Assembly: GCA_003210895.1 (NCBI GenBank)
Contig: QCUB01000007.1
Span: 1-43,482, forward strand
DNA from: Prochlorococcus sp. AG-676-M04
Lineage (GTDB): Bacteria > Cyanobacteriota > Cyanobacteriia > PCC-6307 > Cyanobiaceae
Direction: 5' to 3'
DNA: 43,482 nucleotides
Below, in pieces: positions 22,833 to 36,819 of the stretch. The first letter of the stretch is position 1, and each line of letters opens with the position of its first letter. The position numbers were made by a program, and so were the translations under genes. Below the pieces are notes generated by a model. That model was not told where the DNA came from and ran no database searches. It saw nothing but the letters and a program-made list of their open reading frames with translations.

Positions 22833-23711
22833 TTGCCTGAGTTACCTGAAGTTGAGACTGTTAGAAGAGGTTTAGAACAAAAACTCAAGAACTTTATTGT
22901 CAAAAGAGTTGAAATCTGTAGAGAGTCAACTGTTGCGTATCCCCTTGATAAAAAAGACTTTATTGAGGGTCTTCAAAATTCACTGCTGTATAAATGGAAT
23001 AGAAGAGGAAAATATTTAATCGCGGAATTAAAGAAAACTGTTAGTAATAAAATTGAAGCAAATGAATTGTCATTTGTAGAAAATGGTGTTCTCGTCGTGC
23101 ATTTAAGGATGACTGGTTATTTCACTTTTAATAATACTCTTACTAATCCTTGTAAACATACCAGAATAAGGCTGTTTGATAACCATAATAATGAACTTAG
23201 ATATATTGATGTAAGGAGTTTTGGTCAAATGTGGTGGGTTAGAGACGGATTATCTCCTAATAATATTATTAAGGGATTAGGAACATTGGGGCCTGAGCCT
23301 TTTTCTGAAAATTTTAATGTCAATTATCTAACAAAAGTAATTCTAAACAAAACAAGATCAATAAAATCTATCTTATTAGATCAAACAATTATTGCTGGGA
23401 TAGGGAATATATATGCAGATGAAAGTCTTTACTGTGCAGGCATATCACCATTTAGAGAGGCTAGAACAATTAAAAAAAATGAAATAAAAAGACTTAGAAA
23501 AGCTGTCGTCGAAATTTTAAGAAAAAGTATTGGGGCAGGGGGAACAACCTTTAGTGACTTTAGAGATTTAGAAGGAGAAAATGGCAATTTTGGATTACAA
23601 ACTAATGTTTACAGAAGAACTGGTAAAAAATGTCGTCAATGCAAAAATTTAATTGAGAGAAAGAAAATTTCAGGAAGAAGTACGCATTGGTGTCGTAAAT
23701 GTCAGAAATAA
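22833..23711 (+). CDS. mutM: Formamidopyrimidine-DNA glycosylase
   Basis: A TTG start places Pro at residue 2 and Glu at residue 3 ([13 protein letters not shown]), the catalytic N-terminus of Fpg/MutM. It excises 8-oxoguanine and ring-opened purines and then cleaves the AP site. The DNA-binding helix-two-turn-helix ([14 protein letters not shown]) and the C-terminal four-cysteine zinc finger (CRQCKNLI...HWCRKCQK) are intact. The 292 aa length is normal. The gene follows psaE by four bases, so repair of oxidative damage and a PSI subunit share a transcript. Confidence 0.95.
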   Translation: MPELPEVETVRRGLEQKLKNFIVKRVEICRESTVAYPLDKKDFIEGLQNSLLYKWNRRGKYLIAELKKTVSNKIEANELSFVENGVLVVHLRMTGYFTFNNTLTNPCKHTRIRLFDNHNNELRYIDVRSFGQMWWVRDGLSPNNIIKGLGTLGPEPFSENFNVNYLTKVILNKTRSIKSILLDQTIIAGIGNIYADESLYCAGISPFREARTIKKNEIKRLRKAVVEILRKSIGAGGTTFSDFRDLEGENGNFGLQTNVYRRTGKKCRQCKNLIERKKISGRSTHWCRKCQK

Positions 23712-23712
23712 A

Positions 23713-23744
23713 AAAGGGCTTACTTTGAAAAAAGTAAACCCTTT
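23713..23744 (-). terminator. Intrinsic terminator of the rRNA operon (possibly bidirectional)
   Basis: AAAGGG (23713-23718) with CCCTTT (23739-23744), then TTACTTT with AAAGTAA after one C/A mismatch, closes a GAAA loop. On the minus strand the hairpin is followed by a T run beyond the stem (CCCTTTTTTATTT), so it fits termination of the rRNA transcript about 12 bases past 5S. On the plus strand it sits just after the mutM stop but has only three T before A-rich sequence. Confidence 0.72.
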
Positions 23745-23755
23745 AAAAATATTTT

Positions 23756-23873
23756 ACCTGGCATTGAGCTATTTTCTCAAGGGGCTACCCCCTAAATATT
23801 TTCGCCGCTGATGCGTTTCACAACCGAGTTCGAGATGGATCGGAGTGGTTCCACATCGCCATGAACACCAGGA
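23756..23873 (-). rRNA. rrf: 5S ribosomal RNA
   Basis: Minus-strand sequence begins TCCTGGTGTTCATGGCGATG and ends in GCTCAATGCCAGGT, giving about 118 nt with complementary ends. The core GAACTCGGTTGTGAAACGC and the GGGGGTAGCCCC arm are typical of cyanobacterial 5S. It lies 65 bp after 23S in the same operon. Confidence 0.95.
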
Positions 23874-23879
23874 TAGTGT

Positions 23880-23900
23880 GAACCTTGAGAACTGCATAGA
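23880..23900. repeat. Left arm of the 23S processing stem
   Basis: A 21-base segment here is complementary to 26919-26939 on the other side of 23S with one mismatch, and AGACAATAA (23917-23925) extends the pairing to TTATTGTCT (26900-26908). Together they would form the long helix around precursor 23S that RNase III normally cuts. It includes the ACTGCATAGA-type sequence seen in many cyanobacterial spacers. Confidence 0.75.
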
Positions 23901-23938
23901 AAATTATATAAATTAAAGACAATAAATTAAGTTTATTT

Positions 23939-26812
<2,874 letters not shown>

Positions 26813-26918
26813 AATAACTTCAATAATTGAAGCATCAGCTTAATAGAATTGTTATTTAATGCTTTAGCAAAAATAATAAATCTGCATCATTAAAGATGCT
26901 TATTGTCTTCAAAAATAA

Positions 26919-26939
26919 TCTATGCAGTTGTCAAGGTTC
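26919..26939. repeat. Right arm of the 23S processing stem
   Basis: This arm pairs with 23880-23900 (one mismatch in 21). It lies in the tRNA-Ala to 23S spacer, about 107 bp upstream of the mature 23S 5' end. It was recognised because the left arm reads as the same motif in opposite orientation on the plus strand. Confidence 0.75.
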
Positions 26940-27081
26940 TCTGAAATCAAAGAATAAATATTCAATGAGTCCAGCATCTTATTTATTGAATAAAAAATAG
27001 GAAGCTAGATTCTCTCAGAGCAATTAGGGCACGACACAAAACAAATTCCCTCATTAACAATATGTAAGAGGTGGTATTCAG

Positions 27082-27154
27082 TGGAGGTAAGCGGACTCGA
27101 ACCGCTGACATCCTGCTTGCAAAGCAGGCGCTCTACCAACTGAGCTATACCCCC
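27082..27154 (-). tRNA. tRNA-Ala (anticodon TGC)
   Basis: Minus strand starts GGGGGTATAGCTCAGTTGGT and ends TTACCTCCA, forming an acceptor stem with A as discriminator and no encoded CCA. The anticodon arm has TGC in CTTTGCAAG. The T arm has GGTTCGAGTCC. It lies in the 16S-23S spacer, the usual place for this tRNA in cyanobacteria. Confidence 0.97.
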
Positions 27155-27166
27155 AACATAGAGATA

Positions 27167-27240
<74 letters not shown>

Positions 27241-27362
27241 AGGAAAAGTGATGGGTGTGACCTAGAAAAAACTTAGAAACTGAAATTCTTAAAATTAAGA
27301 ATCTGAGATACCGATCGACCTAAGGTGACAAAATTAATATTTACATTTTGTTGTCTCCCTGT

Positions 27363-28848
<1,486 letters not shown>

Positions 28849-29461
28849 TCAAATCCTTTTGTAGACAAAAATCTACTCAATATGAATTGCTTTCTCCAAA
28901 TAAAAATAATATTGTATTAAGTTATTCAGGTTCAGCCTCCTTAGATAATTAAGGATTACTTTGAGTGCACATTAAAAATATTTCAAAGTGACTTTCCAAG
29001 ATCTCAGATCCGTTGGTTTTCAAAAAACTAAAAAGTTAGCAATTGAAAACAATTTATATATTCTTGACGGGACCTCACACCTTTATTGCAAATACATCTC
29101 AAAATTATCAAACCTAAATTTGATAAATTCTTGACGCAATAAAAGCATCAGTTCCTAAGTTTTAAATTTTCTAGGTGCAGAGTTATACCTTAATTGGTTC
29201 ACTCATTTTGAAGGGAAACCCTTCTACTGGCTGGAAAAAGTGATTAGAATCAAATCTCCATAAAACTCAATAGATTAACAAAAAATAAAATTTCAGATAA
29301 TTGTTTGAGTAATGCAAAAAAAAATATTTTTGCCCAGAAGAAAATACTAAACCATCTGACTGTAATTATGCAACCATTAATACATAATTATTTTATTAAT
29401 TTTTTATTTTCGTTTAAAGTCTGCTTAAAGAACTAGGCTTTAATAAAGGGATTTAAATAAA
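28849..29461. promoter_or_regulatory. rRNA operon upstream region, no ORF (about 610 bp)
   Basis: No gene is visible between 16S and the invertase. A 9-base helix is possible between ATCTGAGAT (27301-27309) and ATCTCAGAT (29001-29009), which would bracket precursor 16S. That would place the rRNA promoter beyond 29010 on the minus strand. A perfect hairpin GAAGGG/CCCTTC (29210-29224) has no T tract. TTCTTGACG occurs twice (29061 and 29128). I could not fix a -10/-35 pair. Confidence 0.5.
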
Positions 29462-30901
29462 ATGGCAGAAAGATTTAGTCAAAAAAATTTAAGAGTTCGT
29501 CCGAGTTCGGATGAAGAAAAAATTGTAACAAATGCAAAAAAACACTTTGAAAAGACTTTAGTTAAAATCTCGGGAGAGTTAGTGGGTAGTGTTGCTGCGC
29601 TAGAACATCCTACAAAAAAACTCAAATTAAATTACGGGGAAATATTTTTAAGAGATAATGTTCCAGTAATGATTTATCTCATTACACAAAAAAGATACGA
29701 TATTGTTAAAAAGTTTTTGACTGTTTGTCTTGAATTGCAAAGTACTAATTATCAAACAAGGGGAGTATTTCCTACAAGTTTTGTTGAAGAGAAAGGAAAA
29801 CTAATTGGTGATTATGGTCAAAGATCGATAGGAAGAATTACTTCTGCTGATGCAAGTCTATGGTGGCCAATATTATGCTGGTTTTATGTCAACAAGAGTG
29901 GTGATTATTCATTTGGGAAAAACCAAAGTGTTCAAAGAGGAATTCAACTCTTACTAGATTTAGTTTTACATCCAACCTTTGAGGGGACACCTGTTCTTTT
30001 CGTTCCAGACTGTGCATTTATGATTGATAGGCCAATGGATGTATGGGGCGCACCTTTAGAAGTAGAGGTTTTACTTCATGGGTGTTTGAAAAGCTGTATT
30101 AATCTGATGGAATTAAGTCGTGAAGACCATGTCAGTAGATTATTAGATCAAAGACTTATTCTTACTAGTCAATGGGTTGAAGATTTAAGAAGTTTTCTTT
30201 TAAAACATTATTGGGTTACAAGCCAAACAATGCAAATTTTAAGAAGAAGGCCAACAGAACAATACGGAGATGACCAACATTTTAATGAATTTAATGTTCA
30301 ACCTCAAGTAGTACCTTCATGGCTACAAGACTGGTTGGAGAATAGAGGTGGATACTTAATAGGAAATATTAGGACGGGAAGACCTGACTTTAGATTTTAC
30401 AGCTTAGGTAACTCTTTAGCATGCATGTTCGGAATTCTACCTTCTGCAGAACAAAGAGCACTATTTAGATTAGTACTTCACAATAGACAACATCTTATGG
30501 CACAAATGCCAATGAGAATTTGTCACCCTCATATGGACGTAGAAGAATGGCAGAATAAAACAGGCTCTGATCCTAAAAATTGGCCTTGGAGTTACCACAA
30601 TGGAGGGCATTGGCCAAGTTTACTTTGGTTTTTTGGGACTTCAGTTCTTTTACATCAGAAAAGATTTCCTTCTGAAGATGTAATTTTAATGGAAGAGATG
30701 AGATCTTTAATTGAAGAGTCTTATTGGTGTCAATTAAATCAGTTACCAAAACAAGAGTGGGCAGAATATTTCGATGGACCTACTGGAACATGGGTTGGTC
30801 AACAATCAAGAACCTATCAAACTTGGACGATAGTTGGTTTTCTATTAATGCATCACTTCTTGAGAGAGGAAAATAATGATTTGGATATGTTCAACCTTTA
30901 A
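29462..30901 (+). CDS. Neutral/alkaline invertase, GH100
   Basis: This 479-residue cytosolic enzyme hydrolyses sucrose to glucose and fructose at neutral to alkaline pH. It matches the GH100 pattern throughout: LRDNVPVMIYLI near residue 63, SADASLWWPILCW (about 136), RRPTEQYGDD (about 260), and the C-terminal WPWSYHNGGHWPSLLW, which is characteristic of the family. Prochlorococcus accumulates sucrose and glucosylglycerate, so a role in sucrose turnover is expected. It converges with petD, six bases apart. Not operonic. Confidence 0.94.
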   Translation: MAERFSQKNLRVRPSSDEEKIVTNAKKHFEKTLVKISGELVGSVAALEHPTKKLKLNYGEIFLRDNVPVMIYLITQKRYDIVKKFLTVCLELQSTNYQTRGVFPTSFVEEKGKLIGDYGQRSIGRITSADASLWWPILCWFYVNKSGDYSFGKNQSVQRGIQLLLDLVLHPTFEGTPVLFVPDCAFMIDRPMDVWGAPLEVEVLLHGCLKSCINLMELSREDHVSRLLDQRLILTSQWVEDLRSFLLKHYWVTSQTMQILRRRPTEQYGDDQHFNEFNVQPQVVPSWLQDWLENRGGYLIGNIRTGRPDFRFYSLGNSLACMFGILPSAEQRALFRLVLHNRQHLMAQMPMRICHPHMDVEEWQNKTGSDPKNWPWSYHNGGHWPSLLWFFGTSVLLHQKRFPSEDVILMEEMRSLIEESYWCQLNQLPKQEWAEYFDGPTGTWVGQQSRTYQTWTIVGFLLMHHFLREENNDLDMFNL

Positions 30902-30907
30902 ATAGTA

Positions 30908-31390
30908 TTAAAATAATCCCAAGGTAAGAGATTTATCTATAGGTAGGCATGCACCTATTCCTAAATAGATAGTTAAAAAAGTTCCAAAAAGGAAAACTGA
31001 CATTGCCACAGGTCTTCTAAAAGGATTAGAGAATTTATTTACATTTTCTATAAAGGGCAAAATCATTAATCCGAGAGGAATTAATGTTTGAAGAGCAATT
31101 CCAAGTAACTTATTTGGCACAACTCTCAGTATTTGAAAAACAGGATATAAATACCATTCAGGAAGAATTTCCAAGGGGGTTGCAAATGGATTAGCTTTAT
31201 CTCCCAACATGGCCGGATCTAAAACAGCTAGTCCAACTACACAAGCAATTGTTCCAAGAATTACAACTGGGAATATATATAAAAGATCATTAGGCCAAGC
31301 AGGCTCTCCATAATAATTATGGCCCATACCTTTAGCTAACTTAGCTCTTAGTTTTGGATCAGATAAATCAGGTTTTTTTAAAGTCGACAT
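30908..31390 (-). CDS. petD: Cytochrome b6-f complex subunit IV
   Basis: This 160-residue, three-helix thylakoid subunit holds the Qo-site PEWY motif ([13 protein letters not shown]). The start ([22 protein letters not shown]) and [13 protein letters not shown] match subunit IV. It is 42 bp downstream of petB on the same strand, the usual petBD operon, and should be co-transcribed. Confidence 0.98.
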   Translation of the reverse strand: MSTLKKPDLSDPKLRAKLAKGMGHNYYGEPAWPNDLLYIFPVVILGTIACVVGLAVLDPAMLGDKANPFATPLEILPEWYLYPVFQILRVVPNKLLGIALQTLIPLGLMILPFIENVNKFSNPFRRPVAMSVFLFGTFLTIYLGIGACLPIDKSLTLGLF

Positions 31391-31432
31391 ATAAAATTAT
31401 TAAGAAAGATAAGTTTTTCAAATTATAGAGGT

Positions 31433-32089
31433 TTATAAGGGACCTGAAATACCTTGTTTACGAATCATAAGAAAATGCATAAGCATAAACACAGCCAAAG
31501 ACCAAGGAAGAACAAATGTATGAAGGCTATAAAATCTTGTAAGGGTCGACTGACCAACACTTTCTCCTCCCCGCAGAAGTTCAACCATAAAATCACCAAT
31601 AACTGGAATTGCAGCAGGAACTCCTGATACTATTTTGACTGCCCAATATCCAACCTGGTCCCATGGGAGAGAATAACCTGTGACGCCAAATGCAACTGTT
31701 ATAACTGCCATAACAACTCCCGTTACCCATGTTAATTCTCTTGGTCTCTTAAATCCGCCAGTAAGGTATACCCTAAAAACATGAAGAATTAACATCAGAA
31801 CCATCATAGAAGCACTCCATCTATGTACAGATCTGATTAACCAACCAAAACTCACATCGGTCATTAAGTAACTTACAGAATTATAAGCTTGCGTAACAGT
31901 AGGCTTATAATAAAAAGTCATTGCAAAACCTGTTGCAAATTGAATTAAGAAGCATACTAAAGTTATGCCTCCTAAACAGTAAAAGATATTTACATGAGGA
32001 GGTACGTACTTGGAAGTTACGTCGTCGGTTATGTCTTGAATTTCAAGTCTCTCTTGAAACCAATCATAAACAGATGATGAATTCGACAT
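31433..32089 (-). CDS. petB: Cytochrome b6
   Basis: This 218-residue, four-helix core subunit of cytochrome b6f carries two b hemes and one c-type heme. [17 protein letters not shown] contains the cysteine that binds heme cn, and the heme-ligand histidines lie in [23 protein letters not shown] and HTFVLPW...[14 protein letters not shown] start is clear. It is divergent from ctpA across about 70 bp, and petD follows. Confidence 0.98.
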   Translation of the reverse strand: MSNSSSVYDWFQERLEIQDITDDVTSKYVPPHVNIFYCLGGITLVCFLIQFATGFAMTFYYKPTVTQAYNSVSYLMTDVSFGWLIRSVHRWSASMMVLMLILHVFRVYLTGGFKRPRELTWVTGVVMAVITVAFGVTGYSLPWDQVGYWAVKIVSGVPAAIPVIGDFMVELLRGGESVGQSTLTRFYSLHTFVLPWSLAVFMLMHFLMIRKQGISGPL

Positions 32090-32159
32090 CCAAAAAAATA
32101 AAGCTTTGATATAAAGAGCTTACTTAAAATTCACTTACTTGGTGTTAACACTTAACCCA

Positions 32160-33449
32160 ATGAATTCATCTTTTAACAAATTTTTAATATTCAAAAAATG
32201 GATCATAATCACAATGGTCTGTATTTTTTCTTCAAATTTTTTGTATATTCCAAGCGCCAATGCGCTTAGTGATAGCAAGCAATTTGTCCTTGATGCATGG
32301 ACGTTAGTAAACGAGGGATATTACGATCCAGATAGGCTTGATGAGATCCAATGGAAGAGAATAAGACAAAAAACATTACAGAAACAAATTGAAACAAGTG
32401 CTGAAGCTTATTCTTCAATTGAAGATATGTTGAAGCCTCTTGAAGATCCTTTTACCAGAGTATTAAGACCAAAAGATTATGAACTCCTAAAAACAAGTAA
32501 TTTTGGGAGCGAAATTAATGGAGTAGGGCTTCAATTAGGAGAAGATGAAATTAATAAGCACATTAAAGTTATTTCAACATTAGCAGGCTCGCCTGCAGAA
32601 GAAGCGGGGATAATTAGTGGAGATCTAGTTGATAAGGTTGATGGAATATCCACTTCCGAGTTAGGACTAGCAAATACTGCATCAAAACTCAGAGGAGAGT
32701 CTGGAACAAAGGTTCTTGTACAAATCACCTCTTTATCTGATGGAATAAAAGAGATTGATTTAGAAAGAAGATCAGTTGATCTTAGACCAGTAAGGACAAA
32801 GAGATTGAGAGATGACTCCCATACCATTGGTTATCTAAGAATTACTCAATTTAGTGAAAGTGTTCCAAAAAAAATTGAAGAAGCTCTACAGGAACTCAAA
32901 GATAAAGAAGTTGAGGGAGTAATACTTGATTTAAGAAATAACTCTGGTGGTTTAGTAAGTTCTGGAATCGCAGTAGCAGATTCATTTTTAAGCGGAAAAG
33001 CAATAGTAGAAACAAAAGATAGAAATGGAATTAAGGATGCAATAACTTCTCAGGAAAATACTTTTTTTGATGGGCCAATGGTAACTTTAGTAAATAAAGG
33101 GACTGCTAGCGCGAGTGAAATACTTGCGGGATCTCTACAAGACAATGAAAGATCAACTTTAATGGGTGAACAAACTTATGGGAAAGGACTTATCCAGTCT
33201 CTGAAAAGTTTAGGTGAAGATAGTGGCATAGCTATTACTGTAGCTAGTTATTTAACACCTGAAGGTAATAATATTCAGGGGAAGGGGATAACTCCAGATA
33301 TAATTTTAAATCTTCCAGAGGCAAGAGAATACGGAAATTCTGAAGATAAATGGGTCAAAAATGCAGAAATATACTTAAACTCAATATTTGATAAAAATGA
33401 AATACAAGAGACAGAGGCTGAAGTAGAAAAAACAAATATTGAAAACTAA
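32160..33449 (+). CDS. ctpA: Carboxyl-terminal processing protease
   Basis: I choose ATG at 32160 (MNSSFNKFLIFKKWIIIT), which begins with a classic signal peptide, over the track's TTG. The protein is 429 residues. It has a PDZ domain (about 115-190, INGVGLQLGE through GISTSELG), and the S41 catalytic Ser in NKGTASASEILAGS and Lys in YGKGLIQSL. In cyanobacteria, CtpA matures the PSII D1 C-terminus in the lumen, so oxygen evolution depends on it. It begins a plus-strand run with the HD gene and minCDE. Confidence 0.94.
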   Translation: MNSSFNKFLIFKKWIIITMVCIFSSNFLYIPSANALSDSKQFVLDAWTLVNEGYYDPDRLDEIQWKRIRQKTLQKQIETSAEAYSSIEDMLKPLEDPFTRVLRPKDYELLKTSNFGSEINGVGLQLGEDEINKHIKVISTLAGSPAEEAGIISGDLVDKVDGISTSELGLANTASKLRGESGTKVLVQITSLSDGIKEIDLERRSVDLRPVRTKRLRDDSHTIGYLRITQFSESVPKKIEEALQELKDKEVEGVILDLRNNSGGLVSSGIAVADSFLSGKAIVETKDRNGIKDAITSQENTFFDGPMVTLVNKGTASASEILAGSLQDNERSTLMGEQTYGKGLIQSLKSLGEDSGIAITVASYLTPEGNNIQGKGITPDIILNLPEAREYGNSEDKWVKNAEIYLNSIFDKNEIQETEAEVEKTNIEN

Positions 33450-33483
33450 AAATATAACATGAATAAATAATTTTTTTTTAGTT

Positions 33484-34740
33484 ATGAATAGTAAAAGAAT
33501 TTTTCATGATCCAATACATAAAGAAATAATCATTGATTCAGATAGACCTGAAGAGTTAATGATAATGGAGCTCATTGATACTTTGGCATTTCAGAGATTG
33601 AGGAGAATAAAGCAATTGGGGGCAGCCTCTCTTCTTTTTCATGGTGCAGAATCTAGTAGATTTACTCACTCAATTGGTGTATTTTGCGTTGCGAGAAAGA
33701 TTTATAGAAGACTAATTGAGACAAAACCCGAATTTAGTCAAAATAAATTTATACTTTTTGGAGCTGCTCTTTTACATGATTTAGGTCATGGTCCCTTAAG
33801 TCACACAAGTGAGGTTATCTTTTCTCATAATCATGAGCACTGGTCTAAAAAACTAGTTAAAAATTATTCCCCAATCAATTCAATTCTTAAAAAATTTGGA
33901 AGCGAATTACCTGATCAGATTGCTAACTTATTTGAAACGCAAAATCTATTTTCAAAACCTTTAAAAACATTAATTAGTAGCGAAATTGACTGTGATCGAC
34001 TTGATTATTTGTTACGTGATAGTTACAACACTGGGACAAAATATGGATTAGTCGATTTAGAAAGAATTATTTCAGCGCTAACTTTTTCTCCTGATGGAAA
34101 TATCGCAATAAAACCAAAAGGTGTAATAGCAATTGAACATTTTTTAGTTCTAAGGAACATGATGTATAGAACTATTTATAACCATAGAATAAACGAAATT
34201 TCTACTTGGATTTTAGAAAAAATTATTTATTCTATAAAAAATAATTCCGCCCCAAAAAAAATATGGATAGAAGAAAGTATGCGTAGATGGATATTTTCTC
34301 CAAAAGATCTTGAGATTAAGGACTTCCTTGAAAATGACGATATAGTTTTTTATTTTCATTTAATGAAATGGAAAGATGAATCTTTTGAGCCTCTAGAATC
34401 TCTTTGTAGAATGTTTATTGATAGGAAATTATTAAAAGCATCAGATATAAGTTTCCTAACTAAATTAGAAAGACTCGAAATCTTAGCTTTTGCAAGGAGA
34501 AAATGTAAATTAAATAATTATGATTCAGAAATATTTTGTGGCATCAAAGAAAGATCTTTTAAAGGTTTTAAATCTAATAATTCATTAAAAATATGGGATG
34601 GTACATATCAAAACTCATTGGAAAATCATTCGGGATTAATAAAAACATTGATGACATCGAACAATAGTTCACTTATTATTTATCCAGGGGAGTTTAGAAA
34701 AGATATTGAAGACCAGATCAAATTATTAAGGGATAATTAA
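33484..34740 (+). CDS. HD-domain phosphohydrolase (SAMHD1/dGTPase-like)
   Basis: This 418-residue HD protein has the metal-binding pattern H62 in RFTHSIG, H98-D99 in LLHDLGHGP and a later ISSEIDCDRLDYLLRD. The IHKEIIID start and the order of motifs match SAMHD1- and YdhJ-type dNTP hydrolases. Exact substrate is unknown. It ends three bases before minC and starts 34 bp after ctpA, so it is likely part of the minCDE transcript, a linkage not explained by known division biology. Confidence 0.88.
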   Translation: MNSKRIFHDPIHKEIIIDSDRPEELMIMELIDTLAFQRLRRIKQLGAASLLFHGAESSRFTHSIGVFCVARKIYRRLIETKPEFSQNKFILFGAALLHDLGHGPLSHTSEVIFSHNHEHWSKKLVKNYSPINSILKKFGSELPDQIANLFETQNLFSKPLKTLISSEIDCDRLDYLLRDSYNTGTKYGLVDLERIISALTFSPDGNIAIKPKGVIAIEHFLVLRNMMYRTIYNHRINEISTWILEKIIYSIKNNSAPKKIWIEESMRRWIFSPKDLEIKDFLENDDIVFYFHLMKWKDESFEPLESLCRMFIDRKLLKASDISFLTKLERLEILAFARRKCKLNNYDSEIFCGIKERSFKGFKSNNSLKIWDGTYQNSLENHSGLIKTLMTSNNSSLIIYPGEFRKDIEDQIKLLRDN

Positions 34741-34743
34741 TAA

Positions 34744-35403
34744 ATGAAATTAATTTTAAGAAGCGAAGCTAATGAGTTTATTAAATCAATATCTTTCAAA
34801 AAGTTTGACCTTTGCAAAAGTTTCATTACCGAATTAGGTGCCATCAAAAAACCAGCTGCAGCTAATCTAATTACATTAGATGAAAAAATTAATTCTCATG
34901 AAATAGCAAAATTACAACTTACCCTTAAAAATAATAATATTAGCCTTACAAACATATATTCAAATGATAGGGTAACAGTAATAAGTGGAAAGTCTTTAAA
35001 AATTAACTCAACATTATTAAATATCAATGACCTTAAAAATGAATTATCTATAGTTCCTTCAGATCAAAAAAAGGATATTCTTCACAAAGGAACGGTTAGA
35101 TCAGGGGATAGAATATCTTCAAATGGTGATCTTTTTATAATGGGAGATGTTAATCCAGGAGCTATAGTTTCTGCAAAGAATAATGTTTATGTTTGGGGAA
35201 AATTATTAGGTATTGCATTCGCCGGTGAAAATGGGAATAGAAATGCTTCAATTGCCTCACTTTGTCTAAGCCCTCTACAATTAAGGATTTGTGAAGTTGT
35301 AGCTATAGGTCCAAAAGAGAAGCCAAAGTATCAATATCCCGAAGTGGCAATATTGGAAAACAAGAAGATAATCATTAAGCCTTACCCTTTAAATAAAAAC
35401 TAA
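34744..35403 (+). CDS. minC: Septum site-determining protein MinC
   Basis: This 219-residue FtsZ assembly inhibitor has the C-terminal beta-helix domain visible as RSGDRISSNGDLFIMGDVNPGA, YVWGKLLGIAFAG and AQ-type repeats, the part that binds MinD. The N-terminal domain is less conserved. It starts immediately after the HD gene (TAATAAATG) and is followed by minD after 119 bp. Confidence 0.93.
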   Translation: MKLILRSEANEFIKSISFKKFDLCKSFITELGAIKKPAAANLITLDEKINSHEIAKLQLTLKNNNISLTNIYSNDRVTVISGKSLKINSTLLNINDLKNELSIVPSDQKKDILHKGTVRSGDRISSNGDLFIMGDVNPGAIVSAKNNVYVWGKLLGIAFAGENGNRNASIASLCLSPLQLRICEVVAIGPKEKPKYQYPEVAILENKKIIIKPYPLNKN

Positions 35404-35522
35404 AAATAAAACAATATTTTGAAATAAATTAATTAACAAGCAATAAATTTAAGAATTACTTAACTTTTCTAAAATTTAACCATTTAAATCTAGCTTATTA
35501 TTTATAAAATTATTGATTTTTT

Positions 35523-36338
35523 GTGTCGGAAAATACTCGCACCATATTAATTTGCTCAGGTAAAGGTGGGGTTGGCAAAACCACCCTAACCGCAAATCTT
35601 GGTATTGCCCTTGCGAATAGTGGTGCTACAACAGCTGTTCTAGATGCTGATTTTGGATTAAGAAATCTTGACCTTCTCTTGGGTCTAGAAAATCGTATCA
35701 TTTACACAGCTCAAGATGTACTAGACAAGAACTGTCGTCTTGACCAAGCATTAGTTAGACATAAAAAGGAACCTAATTTAGCTCTCTTACCTGCTGGTGA
35801 TCCTAGGATGCTTGATTGGATGAAGCCTGAAGACATGAAACAAATTAGTAAATTACTTAGTGAAAAGTTTGATTATGTTCTAGTAGATTGTCCAGCAGGA
35901 GTTGAGGATGGTTTTAAAAATGCTCTTTCAGCATGTAAGGAAGCGATAGTAGTAACAAATCCTGAATTATCTGCTGTTCGTGATGCAGACAGAGTTATAG
36001 GAATTTTAAATACTTCTGATATAAAACCAATACAGTTAGTAATTAATAGAGTTCGCCCTAACATGATGGCTAATCAAGAGATGCTTTCAATAGAAGATGT
36101 TCAGAGTATCCTTTCATTGCCTTTGTTAGGTATTGTTTTAGAGGATGAACAAGTAATAATAAGTACCAATAGAGGAGAACCCCTTACTCTTTCAGATAGT
36201 AAATCTCCAGCTAAAAAATGTTATTTAAATGTATCTCAAAGGCTTACAGGAAAAGATATCCCAATTATCGATCCAAAGAAAGAAGGGAAAGGCCTAAAAG
36301 ATAAATTTATCAGATTAATGCAAACAAAGATTTTTTAA
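35523..36338 (+). CDS. minD: Septum site-determining ATPase MinD
   Basis: This 271-residue ParA/MinD ATPase has a deviant Walker A, CSGKGGVGKTT (11-21), a switch region with DFGLRNLDLLLG, and VLVDCPAGVEDG as Walker B. A C-terminal amphipathic helix (KEGKGLKDKFIRLMQTKI) should anchor it to the membrane. It starts with GTG at 35523. minE follows three bases later. It recruits MinC and is cycled by MinE to place the septum. Confidence 0.96.
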   Translation: MSENTRTILICSGKGGVGKTTLTANLGIALANSGATTAVLDADFGLRNLDLLLGLENRIIYTAQDVLDKNCRLDQALVRHKKEPNLALLPAGDPRMLDWMKPEDMKQISKLLSEKFDYVLVDCPAGVEDGFKNALSACKEAIVVTNPELSAVRDADRVIGILNTSDIKPIQLVINRVRPNMMANQEMLSIEDVQSILSLPLLGIVLEDEQVIISTNRGEPLTLSDSKSPAKKCYLNVSQRLTGKDIPIIDPKKEGKGLKDKFIRLMQTKIF

Positions 36339-36341
36339 AAA

Positions 36342-36659
36342 ATGATGACACTTAGAGACCTTATAAACAAATTACTTGGCAGAGAAACTGCAAGTGCTAA
36401 TACAGCTAGGGAAAGATTACAATTAGTTTTGGCTCATGACAGAGTTGACATGAGCTCTTTGACAACTGATCTTTTGGATAAGATGAGAAAAGAAATTCTT
36501 GATGTGGTTGCTAAGTATGTTGAGATTGATTTTGAGGAAGTCGCGGTAAGTCTAGAAACCGAAGATAGAATGACTGCATTGGTTGCAAATCTACCTATCA
36601 AGAGAACCATTACTGGAGAAATAGAATTAAAAAAAAACAATAATATTTCTAAAAAGTAA
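36342..36659 (+). CDS. minE: Cell division topological specificity factor MinE
   Basis: At 105 residues, the N-terminal [28 protein letters not shown] region is the MinD-binding, membrane-touching helix, and the C-terminal half is the dimerisation domain. Two ATG codons (36342, 36345) are possible. It completes the minCDE operon. Confidence 0.95.
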   Translation: MMTLRDLINKLLGRETASANTARERLQLVLAHDRVDMSSLTTDLLDKMRKEILDVVAKYVEIDFEEVAVSLETEDRMTALVANLPIKRTITGEIELKKNNNISKK

Positions 36660-36727
36660 AAAAGGTTTAAAAATCTAAATTAATAAATTTTCAAATTATA
36701 CCTGGTTGAATGTAAAATAAAATTTAT

Positions 36728-36799
36728 GCCGGCTTAGCTCAGCGGTAGAGCAGCGCTTTTGTAAAGCGAAGGTCATCAGTTCAAATCTGTTAGCCGGCA
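36728..36799 (+). tRNA. tRNA-Thr (anticodon TGT)
   Basis: GCCGGCTTAGCTCAGCGGTA begins a cloverleaf with acceptor stem GCCGGC/GCCGGC. The anticodon TGT is in CTTTTGTAAAG, and the T arm is in CAGTTCAAATCTG. The discriminator is A and CCA is not encoded. It is 68 bp after minE, on the same strand but probably independently transcribed. Confidence 0.96.
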
Positions 36800-36819
36800 T
36801 TTTGAAGTTCAAGAATAGG

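Noticed and set aside
29210-29224. GAAGGG/CCCTTC hairpin as a terminator
   Set aside because: No T tract on either strand and no gene ending nearby.
32139-32159. TTG start extending ctpA by seven residues
   Set aside because: The ATG at 32160 begins a proper signal peptide; the extra residues have no support.
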